NCBI GenBank assembly: GCA_038727705.1
Contig: JAVYVJ010000001.1
Location: 469,924 to 533,923 of the forward strand
Length of the DNA: 64,000 nucleotides
DNA from: Zestosphaera sp.
GTDB lineage: Archaea; Thermoproteota; Thermoprotei_A; Sulfolobales; NBVN01
Direction: 5' to 3'
The notes under the pieces are model-generated. The model saw only the letters and a list, made by a program, of their open reading frames with translations. It was not told the DNA's origin and made no database searches. The translations under genes were made by a program, and so were the position numbers. This document shows positions 26,353-34,142 of this stretch, piece after piece; the first letter of the stretch is position 1; each line of letters opens with the position of its first letter.

Positions 26353-28251
26353 ATGAGTAATCACAAGCCCGGCGGGATCTTTAACTTAAACCAGATATTA
26401 CTGGGTCAGGACTTTAACCTAAGGCGAGCCTCATTATACGTTACGGGATTAGTATGGACTACATTTCAATTGTATGCTACATACGTCGGTTTCGAGCTCA
26501 CAAGACTTATGATAATCCACATAACGTTCGCTTTGATTTACACCTTTATCTACAAACATCTAAAAATACCTGTGGGTAGAGTAGTAGATGTAGTTTTGAT
26601 AGCCCTTGTGATTGTTACCGGTGCTTACTTCCTCCAAATAGCTGACTTGATAAATGCCAGGATTCCCTACATCACTCCATTGAGTAACCAGGACCTAGTA
26701 TTTGGGACTTTATTAATATTACTGGTTATCGAGGGCGTTAGGAGAGTGGCTGGGTTACCGTTAACTATATTCATATCCGTCATTGCTGTGTACGGTTTCT
26801 TAGGAAGATACATACCAGAGGTAGGACATAGGGTAAGTCCTCAGCTCGTTTTCGAGCAGATAGCTATCGGGACTGCAGGGATCTACGGTACACTACTCTT
26901 CATCTCAGCGACGTACGTCTTCTTGCTAGTAGTGTTTTCATCGCTCTTCAGCAGGACTGGGGTCGGGGATTTCTACATGAAGTTAGCCCTGGTGGGTGTA
27001 GGAAGAGCGAAAGGAGGTGGGGCTAAAGCGACGGTAGTTGCTAACGTCCTCTTCGGGACTATAACAGGTGCTTCGGTCACGGCGGTTCTAGCTACCGGGG
27101 TCTTCACAATTCCACTCATGATGCAACTAGGGTATAGAGCGAGCTTTGCCGGAGGTATAACAGCTCTCGCAGGGACCGGGGCGCAGATAATGCCTCCTAT
27201 AATGGGTACAGCGGCATTCTTAATCGCTCAGGCCTTAGGCGTTAGCTACTGGGATGTGTGTGTAGCCGCTATAATCCCAGCGTTACTGTACTTCACAGCC
27301 ATCTACATATACATAGATCTGATCGCTAAGAAGGAAGGACTCATGGGTGTTACCCAGAGATTAACTTGGAGAGAAACAGTCAAGGACGCCTACCTGCTAG
27401 TACCTCTCGCGGTTTTAGTTTACAGATTAGCGACAACACTCTCGGTGATAAGCGCCGTACTCGACTCCATAATCGCGTGCTTTATAATAGCAGTCATTAA
27501 GATAACTCTCGTAGATAGGAAGCCAAAGGATTTAATGAAGATCCTCAATGGACTGGCTGAAGCTCCTAAGGAGGCAATCACCGTGGCTAACGTTTTGGCG
27601 GGCGTAGGCGTGGTTGTCGGTATACTGTCGATAACGGGTTTAGGAAGCAAGTTAGTCATATTAATATCGAGCTTGTCGATGGGGTTTCTTTGGCTAACAG
27701 TAGCTCTTACCATGTTAGTCTGCTTATTGTTGGGGATGGGCATGCCGACGACGGCTGCTTATGTGCTAACGTCCTCCATAGCAGCTCCAATATTTATATT
27801 TGCCGGGTTTGACCGCATGGCAACTCATCTGTTCATATTCTTCTACGCCTGTTTATCAGCTATTACACCCCCAGTGGCGGTGTCGTCTTACGCGGGCGCC
27901 TCGCTCTCTAAAGCCTCAATAGGGGCAGTGAGTCTAGAGGCTCTTAAAGCCTCAGCACCTCTATACATAATCCCCTGGTACTTCCTGACATACAATGATA
28001 TATTACACCCTAACAGCATTTTCGGGTTAATGCACATAGCTCAAGCCCTAGTAGGGATTGTAACTATAAGCATTGGAACAGCTGGTTATCTACGACGTAA
28101 GCTAAGCCTAGTGGAGAGGGCAACGTTCTTAAGTGTTTCAATACTCATGCTAATACCAAATACTGTGCTCAATCTCATCGGCGTTCTGATATTTGTGTCT
28201 CTGCTAGTTAAAGAGTTCCTCCTAAAACGTGAATCACGTCGAATAACCTAG
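26353..28251 (+). CDS. TRAP transporter fused membrane protein (TAXI type)
   Basis: A 632-residue permease that fuses the small (DctQ-like) and large (DctM-like) membrane components, usual for TAXI systems. Many hydrophobic segments are seen, with the conserved loops GRAKGGGAKATVVANVLFG, GGITALAGTGAQIMPPIMG and the second-half repeat LLGMGMPTTAAYVLTSSIAAP. It would import the ligand with sodium or protons. It probably shares its message with the binding protein gene just upstream. Confidence 0.93.
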   Translation: MSNHKPGGIFNLNQILLGQDFNLRRASLYVTGLVWTTFQLYATYVGFELTRLMIIHITFALIYTFIYKHLKIPVGRVVDVVLIALVIVTGAYFLQIADLINARIPYITPLSNQDLVFGTLLILLVIEGVRRVAGLPLTIFISVIAVYGFLGRYIPEVGHRVSPQLVFEQIAIGTAGIYGTLLFISATYVFLLVVFSSLFSRTGVGDFYMKLALVGVGRAKGGGAKATVVANVLFGTITGASVTAVLATGVFTIPLMMQLGYRASFAGGITALAGTGAQIMPPIMGTAAFLIAQALGVSYWDVCVAAIIPALLYFTAIYIYIDLIAKKEGLMGVTQRLTWRETVKDAYLLVPLAVLVYRLATTLSVISAVLDSIIACFIIAVIKITLVDRKPKDLMKILNGLAEAPKEAITVANVLAGVGVVVGILSITGLGSKLVILISSLSMGFLWLTVALTMLVCLLLGMGMPTTAAYVLTSSIAAPIFIFAGFDRMATHLFIFFYACLSAITPPVAVSSYAGASLSKASIGAVSLEALKASAPLYIIPWYFLTYNDILHPNSIFGLMHIAQALVGIVTISIGTAGYLRRKLSLVERATFLSVSILMLIPNTVLNLIGVLIFVSLLVKEFLLKRESRRIT

Positions 28252-28363
28252 TCCTTCGTTTAAAGACCTCAAGATCTTAAAGAAGACTGTTTCCTCCTTA
28301 ACCCATTGACGTCATCAGTAGACTTAAATCATTGATCATACTAATAGTAATGGGGATACGTGG

Positions 28364-28999
28364 GTGCTCAACACTCAGTGTCTTGACGCAATATTCACGA
28401 GAACTAGTATTAGGAGGTTTAAACTCACTCCTATACCAGATGAAGTTATAATTAAGATCTTGGAGGCAGGCACTAGAGCCCCCACAGCTAGTGGTGGCGA
28501 GCAGTGGTTCTTCATGGTAATAGCTGATGAAGAGACCAGGAAGTCTGTGCATAGACTATTAAGGAGAGCTCACGAGATCTACGCTAGAGATTCCCTGTTA
28601 GAACCCTATTCAGAGGACTCTATAGTAAAGTGGATGAAGAGAATAGATGAAGGTATGTATTATGCACCACTCTATATAGCCGCCTTCCTAGATCTAAGGA
28701 AGAGAATACACAGGGATGAATATCTTCAATATGAGAGAGTGCTCGCGATACAGTCTCTCTCGGCAGCACTTCAGAATATGATTATATCGGCATGGCTCCT
28801 AGGGGTAGGTAGTGTGTGGCTTGGGGTACCCCTTCTACTTAAAGAAGAGTTCGACAGGCTACTTAACCCACCACAAGGGTGTGAACTTCAAGCTGTAATA
28901 GCGTTTGGATACCCGTCGGAGGAACCTAGGTTAAGGAAGAGGAAAAACATTAACGAAGTTGTAGTCTTTAAGCATGGACAGGAGCTTCATAGAGCTTAA
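28364..28999 (+). CDS. Nitroreductase family flavoprotein
   Basis: FMN-dependent oxidoreductase of 211 residues. The N-terminal IFTRTSIRRFKLTPIPDEVI and ILEAGTRAPTASGGEQWFFMV are the FMN phosphate-binding family signature, and AALQNMIISAWLLGVGSVWLG is the second conserved block. The natural substrate is unknown; it may reduce an enoyl or similar intermediate in the pathway of the cluster, which is speculation. Start is GTG at 28364, with TATA-like sequence GACTTAAATC about 40 nt upstream, so it has its own promoter. Confidence 0.88.
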   Translation: MLNTQCLDAIFTRTSIRRFKLTPIPDEVIIKILEAGTRAPTASGGEQWFFMVIADEETRKSVHRLLRRAHEIYARDSLLEPYSEDSIVKWMKRIDEGMYYAPLYIAAFLDLRKRIHRDEYLQYERVLAIQSLSAALQNMIISAWLLGVGSVWLGVPLLLKEEFDRLLNPPQGCELQAVIAFGYPSEEPRLRKRKNINEVVVFKHGQELHRA

Positions 29000-29149
29000 C
29001 ACTAGATAATGTCAGGTTCTCGGTTCCTACGCATTATTGAGATTCGTAAGAACATTACGTACATCATCATGTAGACTCATACGTCATTTAGCTCTCATCC
29101 ATGACGCATGGGAAACTGGTATCATGCTTAAACCTCTCTTCGCTACTAA

Positions 29150-29328
29150 CTTGCAAGTACTGACGTTGTCTTCATGTACGTTAGTCAGAGGATTGAAGAC
29201 CTATACTCAGGCAGGAGCTGGAGGGGAGGGACGCGGTGAGGGAGATCTACAAGCTGAGCGATGCTGAGGTGGACTTCCTCGTGAACACACCCGCAGGCGT
29301 GGGAATCCTCAAAGCAGGGAGGAACTAA
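29150..29328 (+). pseudogene. Relic of a VirB4/TraC-type conjugation ATPase (C-terminus)
   Basis: Two frames together read as the end of a VirB4-like ATPase: first DVVFMYVSQRIEDLYSGR (motif with TQR/SQR-x-x-D), then after a frameshift near 29210 GRDAVREIYKLSDAEVDFLV and NTPAGVGILKAGRN with a TAA at 29326-29328. The KLSDAE-x-x-FL and GVGILxAG pattern is typical of VirB4 C-termini from archaeal conjugative plasmids. There is no start and the main domains are missing, so this is a fragment. The assignment comes from pattern memory, not a search. Confidence 0.45.
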
Positions 29329-29422
29329 AGACATTCACCACACTACATCAATAACTTAATCAACTATTAAGCCGTGGGTGAGGATAAGTTTCCCAGAATG
29401 TAGTGTCTAGAAGGGGATTGAG

Positions 29423-29718
29423 TTGGGCTTTCTGGTCAAGCGTGTTAAGGGGAAGCTATACGTCTACGAGTACGTCAGACTGCCTGACGGCAGGAAGGTC
29501 GAGCGATACATCAGTTCTTTAGAAGAACTGGTTAGGAGTTTTCAGGCCTCACAGCTCGTCGATGACTCGACGCAGGGGAGTTATCGACGCCTCACACCAC
29601 GCATGCTTCGACGCATAGCCCAATACGTCGTCGATAACTTGATGGAGAGTCTAAGAGGACTGGTGGACCGGCCGGGATTTGAACCCGGGGCCTCTCGGAT
29701 GCCAACCGAGCGCTCTTC
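29423..29718 (+). pseudogene. IntN fragment of an SSV-type integrase, merged with tRNA-Ala
   Basis: The frame starts TTG at 29423 with VKRVKGKLYVYEYVRLPDGR and KVERYISSLEELVRSF, which matches the layout of SSV-type tyrosine recombinase N-termini (KGRYYVYK...ERYVGPL...). It then runs straight into the 3' half of the minus-strand tRNA-Ala, where it reads DRPGFEPGAS, the same peptide signature that attP encodes inside SSV integrases. In type I integration the gene is cut at attP, leaving IntN on one side of the provirus or plasmid and IntC on the other. No IntC or second att copy is visible in the window, so only the scar remains. Confidence 0.68.
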
Positions 29719-29737
29719 CAGGCTGAGCTACCGGCCC
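29661..29737 (-). tRNA. tRNA-Ala (anticodon GGC)
   Basis: On the minus strand the 77 nt fold into a standard cloverleaf: acceptor GGGCCGG/CCGGTCC, anticodon stem CTCGG/CCGAG with loop TTGGCAT, T stem CCGGG/CCCGG and an encoded CCA. The G3-T70 pair, the alanine identity element, is present. No intron. A TATA box (29757-29770) lies about 27 nt upstream of the 5' end. Its 3' half doubles as the attachment site of the integrase relic. Confidence 0.96.
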
Positions 29738-29756
29738 ACAATACATAGTTGTCCCC

Positions 29757-29770
29757 AATTTTTAAAACTT
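29757..29770 (-). promoter_or_regulatory. TATA box of tRNA-Ala
   Basis: On the minus strand AAGTTTTAAAAATT is centred about 27 nt before the tRNA 5' end, the standard archaeal distance. Confidence 0.6.
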
Positions 29771-29844
29771 TCGCTTACCCGTCACCCACTTATACGTTTC
29801 AGGTTCAGGGGTCGCATGTCTTTGAATCTTGATGGTGTGGATGT

Positions 29845-31431
29845 ATGACGTGGAGTGGCTCCATACCTCTAGGACTTGCCTTTAAACCTAGAAGGGAGTT
29901 AGGTCGGATTCTGAAGAAGGGACGTCCATCAGATTTAAAGGTGGGTGTTTTCCTGCCTATGCCGTACTCAGCCGCCGTTAACTCCGTCTTCATGCATTTA
30001 GCGTACTCCTACCTGAACAGTATTGAAGGCGTGCGTGCTTTTAGATACGTCTACGACGCTAAGGAGGACGTCGTTGAAGCTCTAGACCTCAACTTAAGCC
30101 CTAAGAAGCTAGATGTTTTGATGATATCGGCGTCATTTGAACTTGACTACCTTTACGTGGCGAGGGCCTTAGCAGGTTTGGGGATCCTCCCTGAGGGAGG
30201 TGAGGGGAGGCCCTTAATAATAGTGGGGGGTGTGGCGCCGACCGCCAATCCACTCCCGCTTGCCAGGATAGCGGACGCCGTTGTAGTGGGTGAGGCGGAA
30301 CCTGTGTTTGATAGGGTGATTGATTGCATGGGTTCCGCCGATCCTCTGAGGAGGTTGAGTGAGGAGGAACATATCGTGACGTTCCCTCCTGAGGGTGTCA
30401 AGCGTAGGGCCATAGTCCACAATCTGGACGACGCCATCACTCCTGAGAGGCAAGTTCACCCGTTAGACGAGGAGCCGACCTACGGCCACGGCATCAGGGT
30501 CGAGGTCTCAAGGGGTTGCAGGAGATTCTGTGCGTTCTGCCTGGAGGGGCATGCAACATTCCCACTTAGGTGCAGATCGCTAGACAGGTTGAAGGGCTTA
30601 ATCTCGAGAGGGCTGGAGACCTCGCCTAAGAGGAGGGTAGTGTTTTACTCGCTTTCCTTCTTCGACGTGCCGCACTCAGAGGAGTTGCTCAGGTGGCTGA
30701 TTTCTGAAGGTGTGGAATATAGCATCCCTTCCTTAAGACCTGATTACCTATCGGAAAGCCGCATAGAGTTGGTTAGATGCGGCGGGCAGAACACTTTAAC
30801 AGTGGCTCCTGAGACGCTGTTGCCCGACGTCTCATGCTCAATAGGTAAGTGCGTGAGTTCTGACCACCTTGAGTCCATATTGGATCACGCCGCCGCCAAG
30901 GGCTTTAGACACGTTAAGCTGTACCTAATCACGGGTTTTCCGTCGGAGGACGCCGAGCTAAGTGTTAGAGCAGTTGGAGACCTTATCAAGGGGTTCCTTA
31001 AGGGGAGGAGGGTTCCACCTAAATTCATTAGGTTAAGCATCAACCCGCTGATACCGAAGCCGTGGACGCCCTTCCAATACCTGCCTGCCTACCACGTGAA
31101 GCAACGGGAGAAGAACCTTGAGGTGTTTAGGAGGTATTTAAGCGGCAGGTTTGTCGAGATCGAGACCTACAGTGTGGAGTGGTCATTCGTTCAGGCCGTC
31201 ATCGCGCTCGGCGATACCGCCGTCTCGGATCTCATAGTGGATTTAGGCATGAGGGGGGTGTCTTTAGGTTCCTTCAGGAGAGTAATCCGTGAATCAGGGT
31301 TAAGCAGACTGGCGTACATCATGAAAGGCTGGAGCGAACCTCCTTGGATGAAATATCTTGACTTAGGCATCGATAGAAGGTACTTAGAAACTAGGTTCAG
31401 GATCTTAAACCCCAATCCCAGTCATGAATAG
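29845..31431 (+). CDS. Radical SAM protein with B12-binding-like N-terminal domain
   Basis: A 528-residue protein. The N-terminal 190 residues have a Rossmann pattern like the B12-binding fold of radical SAM methyltransferases (LDVLMISASFELDY, IIVGGVAPTANPLPLARIAD, VVGEAEPVF), followed by the iron-sulphur motif C225-x3-C229-x2-C232 (CRRFCAFC) and a TIM-barrel with GFRHVKLYLITGFPSED. Substrate is unknown. An 11-codon frame (ATG at 29816, stop TGA at 29848) overlaps the ATG of this gene, so the two are coupled, and the TATA box CTTATAC near 29789 would put the 5' end almost at that upstream ATG. Confidence 0.85.
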   Translation: MTWSGSIPLGLAFKPRRELGRILKKGRPSDLKVGVFLPMPYSAAVNSVFMHLAYSYLNSIEGVRAFRYVYDAKEDVVEALDLNLSPKKLDVLMISASFELDYLYVARALAGLGILPEGGEGRPLIIVGGVAPTANPLPLARIADAVVVGEAEPVFDRVIDCMGSADPLRRLSEEEHIVTFPPEGVKRRAIVHNLDDAITPERQVHPLDEEPTYGHGIRVEVSRGCRRFCAFCLEGHATFPLRCRSLDRLKGLISRGLETSPKRRVVFYSLSFFDVPHSEELLRWLISEGVEYSIPSLRPDYLSESRIELVRCGGQNTLTVAPETLLPDVSCSIGKCVSSDHLESILDHAAAKGFRHVKLYLITGFPSEDAELSVRAVGDLIKGFLKGRRVPPKFIRLSINPLIPKPWTPFQYLPAYHVKQREKNLEVFRRYLSGRFVEIETYSVEWSFVQAVIALGDTAVSDLIVDLGMRGVSLGSFRRVIRESGLSRLAYIMKGWSEPPWMKYLDLGIDRRYLETRFRILNPNPSHE

Positions 31432-31466
31432 CGTGAGGTATGCTAACTTCCTAACTTCCTAAGTGA

Positions 31467-31979
31467 TTACCTCTTCGCTAACCACTCAAGACATACTCTC
31501 CATACTTTATCTCCTGCGTAATGGATGTTCTCTATCGCCTTCCCTTTACGGATTTTCATGATTTCGTCGCCGCTTATGAGCGCCCTCCCCACGCATAAGG
31601 GGGTCTCCCTGGTGGGCCCCCACACAGAGACGACGTCACCCTTCTCAAAACTTGAGACGTGCGTTATGCCTGGCGCCATGACGTCGGCGCCGTTGAGAAC
31701 GTACTTAACCGCACCCTCGTCAACGACTGCACTGTGGGTGCTCTCGAACCCAGACAACTTAATCAGGACTAGAGTCGGGATTTTACCACCGTCCTTAAGC
31801 TCTATCAACGCGGGAACCCCATTGAGGACTATTAATCTACTCACGTTCTTAGCGTCCTCCAGCTCCACAGCGAAGCCTGTGTCCAGCTCACCTAACCTCG
31901 CAAGCAGCTTCGGAAACTTGGACTCAAGGAGGGTGCTGAATTCCCTTACGTCCTTCTTTCTAAGGGCGTATCCCCTCAT
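31467..31979 (-). CDS. PUA-domain RNA-binding protein (MCT-1/Tma20 like)
   Basis: About 170 residues from ATG 31979. The N-terminal pre-PUA part includes ALRKKDVREFSTLLESKFP; the PUA domain at the C-terminus has VKYVLNGADVMAPGITHVSSFEKGDVVSVWG, IRKGKAIENIHYAGDKVW. Eukaryotic relatives (MCT-1, eIF2D) act in translation re-initiation and ribosome recycling. The frame is open further upstream, but a TATA box (TTTTAAATA, around 32008-32018) 30 nt before 31979 indicates a leaderless start at this ATG. It is divergent from the LSm gene. Confidence 0.83.
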   Translation of the reverse strand: MRGYALRKKDVREFSTLLESKFPKLLARLGELDTGFAVELEDAKNVSRLIVLNGVPALIELKDGGKIPTLVLIKLSGFESTHSAVVDEGAVKYVLNGADVMAPGITHVSSFEKGDVVSVWGPTRETPLCVGRALISGDEIMKIRKGKAIENIHYAGDKVWRVCLEWLAKR

Positions 31980-32054
31980 CTTCTCGCTCCAAGCATCACT
32001 GGCTCGGAAATATTTAAAACCAGTGCAGTATAAATCTAGGATCATAAGTGGTAG

Positions 32055-32282
32055 GTGTCGAGAGTGAGTGATGCGGCTCAACGTCTCCTGAACGAGAATG
32101 TAGGGAGGTTAATGCTGGTTAAGCTTAGGGGGAATAAGGTTTTGAGAGGGGTCTTAAGGAGCTTTGACCAGCATTTAAACATCGTTCTGGAGGATACGGA
32201 GGAGATTCTTGAGAACGGGGCCAGAAGGTTGGGCGTTGTGGTGATCAGAGGGGAGAACATAATATTCATGTCTCCTGTTTGA
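32055..32282 (+). CDS. LSm/snRNP-like small RNA-binding protein
   Basis: Sm-like archaeal protein of 75 residues that forms heptameric RNA-binding rings. Sm1 (VKLRGNKVLRGVLRSFDQHLNIVLEDTEE) and Sm2 (VVIRGENIIFMSP) are complete. Start is GTG at 32055 or the in-frame GTG at 32064. It is followed by rpl37e, the usual archaeal pairing. Confidence 0.94.
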   Translation: MSRVSDAAQRLLNENVGRLMLVKLRGNKVLRGVLRSFDQHLNIVLEDTEEILENGARRLGVVVIRGENIIFMSPV

Positions 32283-32301
32283 ATGCTGTGGGTGAGCTCA
32301 G

Positions 32302-32487
32302 ATGAAGGGAACTACGTCGATGGGTAGGAGAAGCAAGGGCAAGACACACATAAGGTGCAGGAGGTGCGGCAGACACTCATACAACGCGGCGAAGGGCTAC
32401 TGCGCGGCCTGCGGCTTCGGGCGCTCGAAACGTGTCAAGAGATACTCGTGGGTTAGCAAGAAGGTCAACGGGGTGAGGATTAAGTGA
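32302..32487 (+). CDS. rpl37e: 50S ribosomal protein L37e
   Basis: A 61-residue zinc-binding ribosomal protein with [20 protein letters not shown] as metal site (residues 19-38) and a basic tail. It begins [19 protein letters not shown], the usual N-terminus. It lies 19 nt after the LSm gene in the same operon. Confidence 0.95.
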   Translation: MKGTTSMGRRSKGKTHIRCRRCGRHSYNAAKGYCAACGFGRSKRVKRYSWVSKKVNGVRIK

Positions 32488-32596
32488 ATGGATGGGCCTA
32501 CCCAACACAGCATGAAAGCACTCGTGCTTAACGCTTATAACCTCAGACCCACTAGTTGGTATTGGGATCTTTAAATCTCAAGGTGAGTACATACCG

Positions 32597-32887
32597 ATGG
32601 GTTTGAAGAGAATAGTGCTTGACGTACTTAAACCCATTAAGGGTCCAACACTGATAACGCTCGCCAGAAATCTTGCCAGAGTCACCGGCGTGAAGGAAGT
32701 GTCAATAGTCGTTAGTGAGATGGACGTGGAGACCGTGAGTCTCGTGGTCACGGTGAACGGCAATAACATAAATTTCGAGGAGTTGGAGGGAACCTTAAGA
32801 GAGTTGGGCGCAGCCTTGCATAGTATCGATGAAGTGACCTTCGAATCGGAGGCGGTTAGGGAGATCAGGGAGGGCGTTGAGGATTAG
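32597..32887 (+). CDS. DUF211 family protein
   Basis: Small conserved archaeal protein of 96 residues with ferredoxin-like fold. The pattern LDVLKPIKGPTLITLARNLA, VTGVKEVSIVVSEMDVET and ALHSIDEVTF is family-typical. Function is unknown. A TATA box (CTTTAAATC near 32569-32577) gives it a separate promoter. Confidence 0.84.
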   Translation: MGLKRIVLDVLKPIKGPTLITLARNLARVTGVKEVSIVVSEMDVETVSLVVTVNGNNINFEELEGTLRELGAALHSIDEVTFESEAVREIREGVED

Positions 32888-32929
32888 TTAACGTGGTCAG
32901 ATAACCCTCCCCGAAGGTGGTGTCCAGTC

Positions 32930-34075
32930 ATGAGCGTTGAGCTACTGGTCGCTGTCGCTTTGAGTCAGTGGGTATCGTTAACGCTTGCCAGGTACGGCAT
33001 CCCAAACATGGCGGTGTATGTCCTAGCAGGCATGCTCTTAGGCAGCATCGGTTACAGTCACTCCCAAATGACTGACGCGTTGATGCGGGTAGTCCTGCTG
33101 TTCCTCTTTTTCTACGCCGGAGTTAATGTGAACATGGATGCCGTTAGGAAGTATTTTAGGGAGGCCTCCCTACTGACCTCGTTAGGCGTGTCGCTTACTG
33201 CAGCCTTGGTGGCTACCCTCCTCACTTGCTTAGGCGTTGATCCAGTAGCATCTCTAATAGTTGGTGTGACATTAGCTAACACAGCCACCGAGGTGGCCGT
33301 CCTCATGCTGCATGAGTCACGAATAGACCTTGCCGAGCTCAGGAACTTGATTGTGGCAGCGTCCTTCATGGACGATCTGCTTCTAGTGGTCCTTGCTGCC
33401 TTGACGCAGAGCGCCGTGTTTAAGGCTCCGTTGGTGCATGGAGTAGTAACAGTAGTGGCGCACGTGGCCTTCCTCGCAATGTCATTCCTCTTACTCATCA
33501 TAACACCTAAATTCATTGGCAGTTTGTCATGGGAGGGTTACGTGACATTCGCGTCCGCGTTAGCATTTACCACGGCTTTTGCGGCCAGCTCGCTCGGCAT
33601 CTCTGAGTACTTCGGAATGTACGTCGCTGGACTAGCTTTGAGCGCACTTAAGCTTAAGAGCGATCCAACCCTCTCATACTCTACGAAGCTCTACAGTCTC
33701 TTAGATCACTTCACAACCATAGGTCAAGTTTTTCATAATGCCGTTCTTCTTCGTCGCTATAGGGACCTACCTGAACGCTGCGGCGTTCTTTAACTCCTAC
33801 ACACTCCTGCTGCTACCTGTTGCCTTCATTGGCAAGCTTCTCGGCTTCCTTATATACGCACGCGTGGCCACGGACTTAAGCCTTAGTGAGAGCCTCCTAG
33901 GCGTCTCGTGATGAACTCGAGAGGATCTATTGAAACGGTCTTATCCGTCGCCGCGCTTTCAAGTGGACTAATCTCCGGGGAACTCTTCCACGGGGTTGTA
34001 GCGCTGACGGTATTATCTTCCATAATGATACCCCTCATGATTAGGTTAATAATTAACGTGAGATCCATTTATTAG
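32930..34075 (+). pseudogene. Cation:proton antiporter with two frameshifts
   Basis: The reading frame from ATG 32930 encodes about 265 residues of a CPA2-type Na+/H+ or K+/H+ antiporter (GMLLGSIGYSHSQMTDALM, GVTLANTATEVAVLMLHES, helices throughout). Near 33731, at a T5 run, coding passes to another frame (MPFFFVAIGTYLNAAAFFN from 33738), and near 33905 it returns to the first frame (MNSRGSIETVLSVAALSSG, stop at 34073-34075). Translated across the shifts the protein is full length, about 380 residues. The gene is either recently inactivated, split, or carries sequence errors. Confidence 0.7.
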
Positions 34076-34107
34076 CAAGTTCTTATTAAGTTGTATCGGT
34101 CACTATT

Positions 34108-34133
34108 TAGGGGAACCACAATTTCCTGTGGAG
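34108..34133 (-). promoter_or_regulatory. Single mini-ORB-like element upstream of cdc6
   Basis: On the minus strand CTCCACAGGAAAT followed by TGTGGTTCCCC resembles the archaeal origin recognition box core (TCCA-NN-GGAAA). It lies 10 nt before the Orc1/Cdc6 start. Only one copy is present and the G-string typical of full ORBs is missing, so it might be autoregulatory or a chance match. Confidence 0.3.
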
Positions 34134-34142
34134 TGAGTAGAG

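Noticed and set aside
29037-29267. Open frame of 76 codons
   Set aside because: It is an out-of-frame reading across the VirB4-like relic, without start signals.
29719-29848. Continuation of the integrase-like frame past tRNA-Ala
   Set aside because: After the tRNA the frame reads promoter sequence; the real integrase C-terminus is not there.
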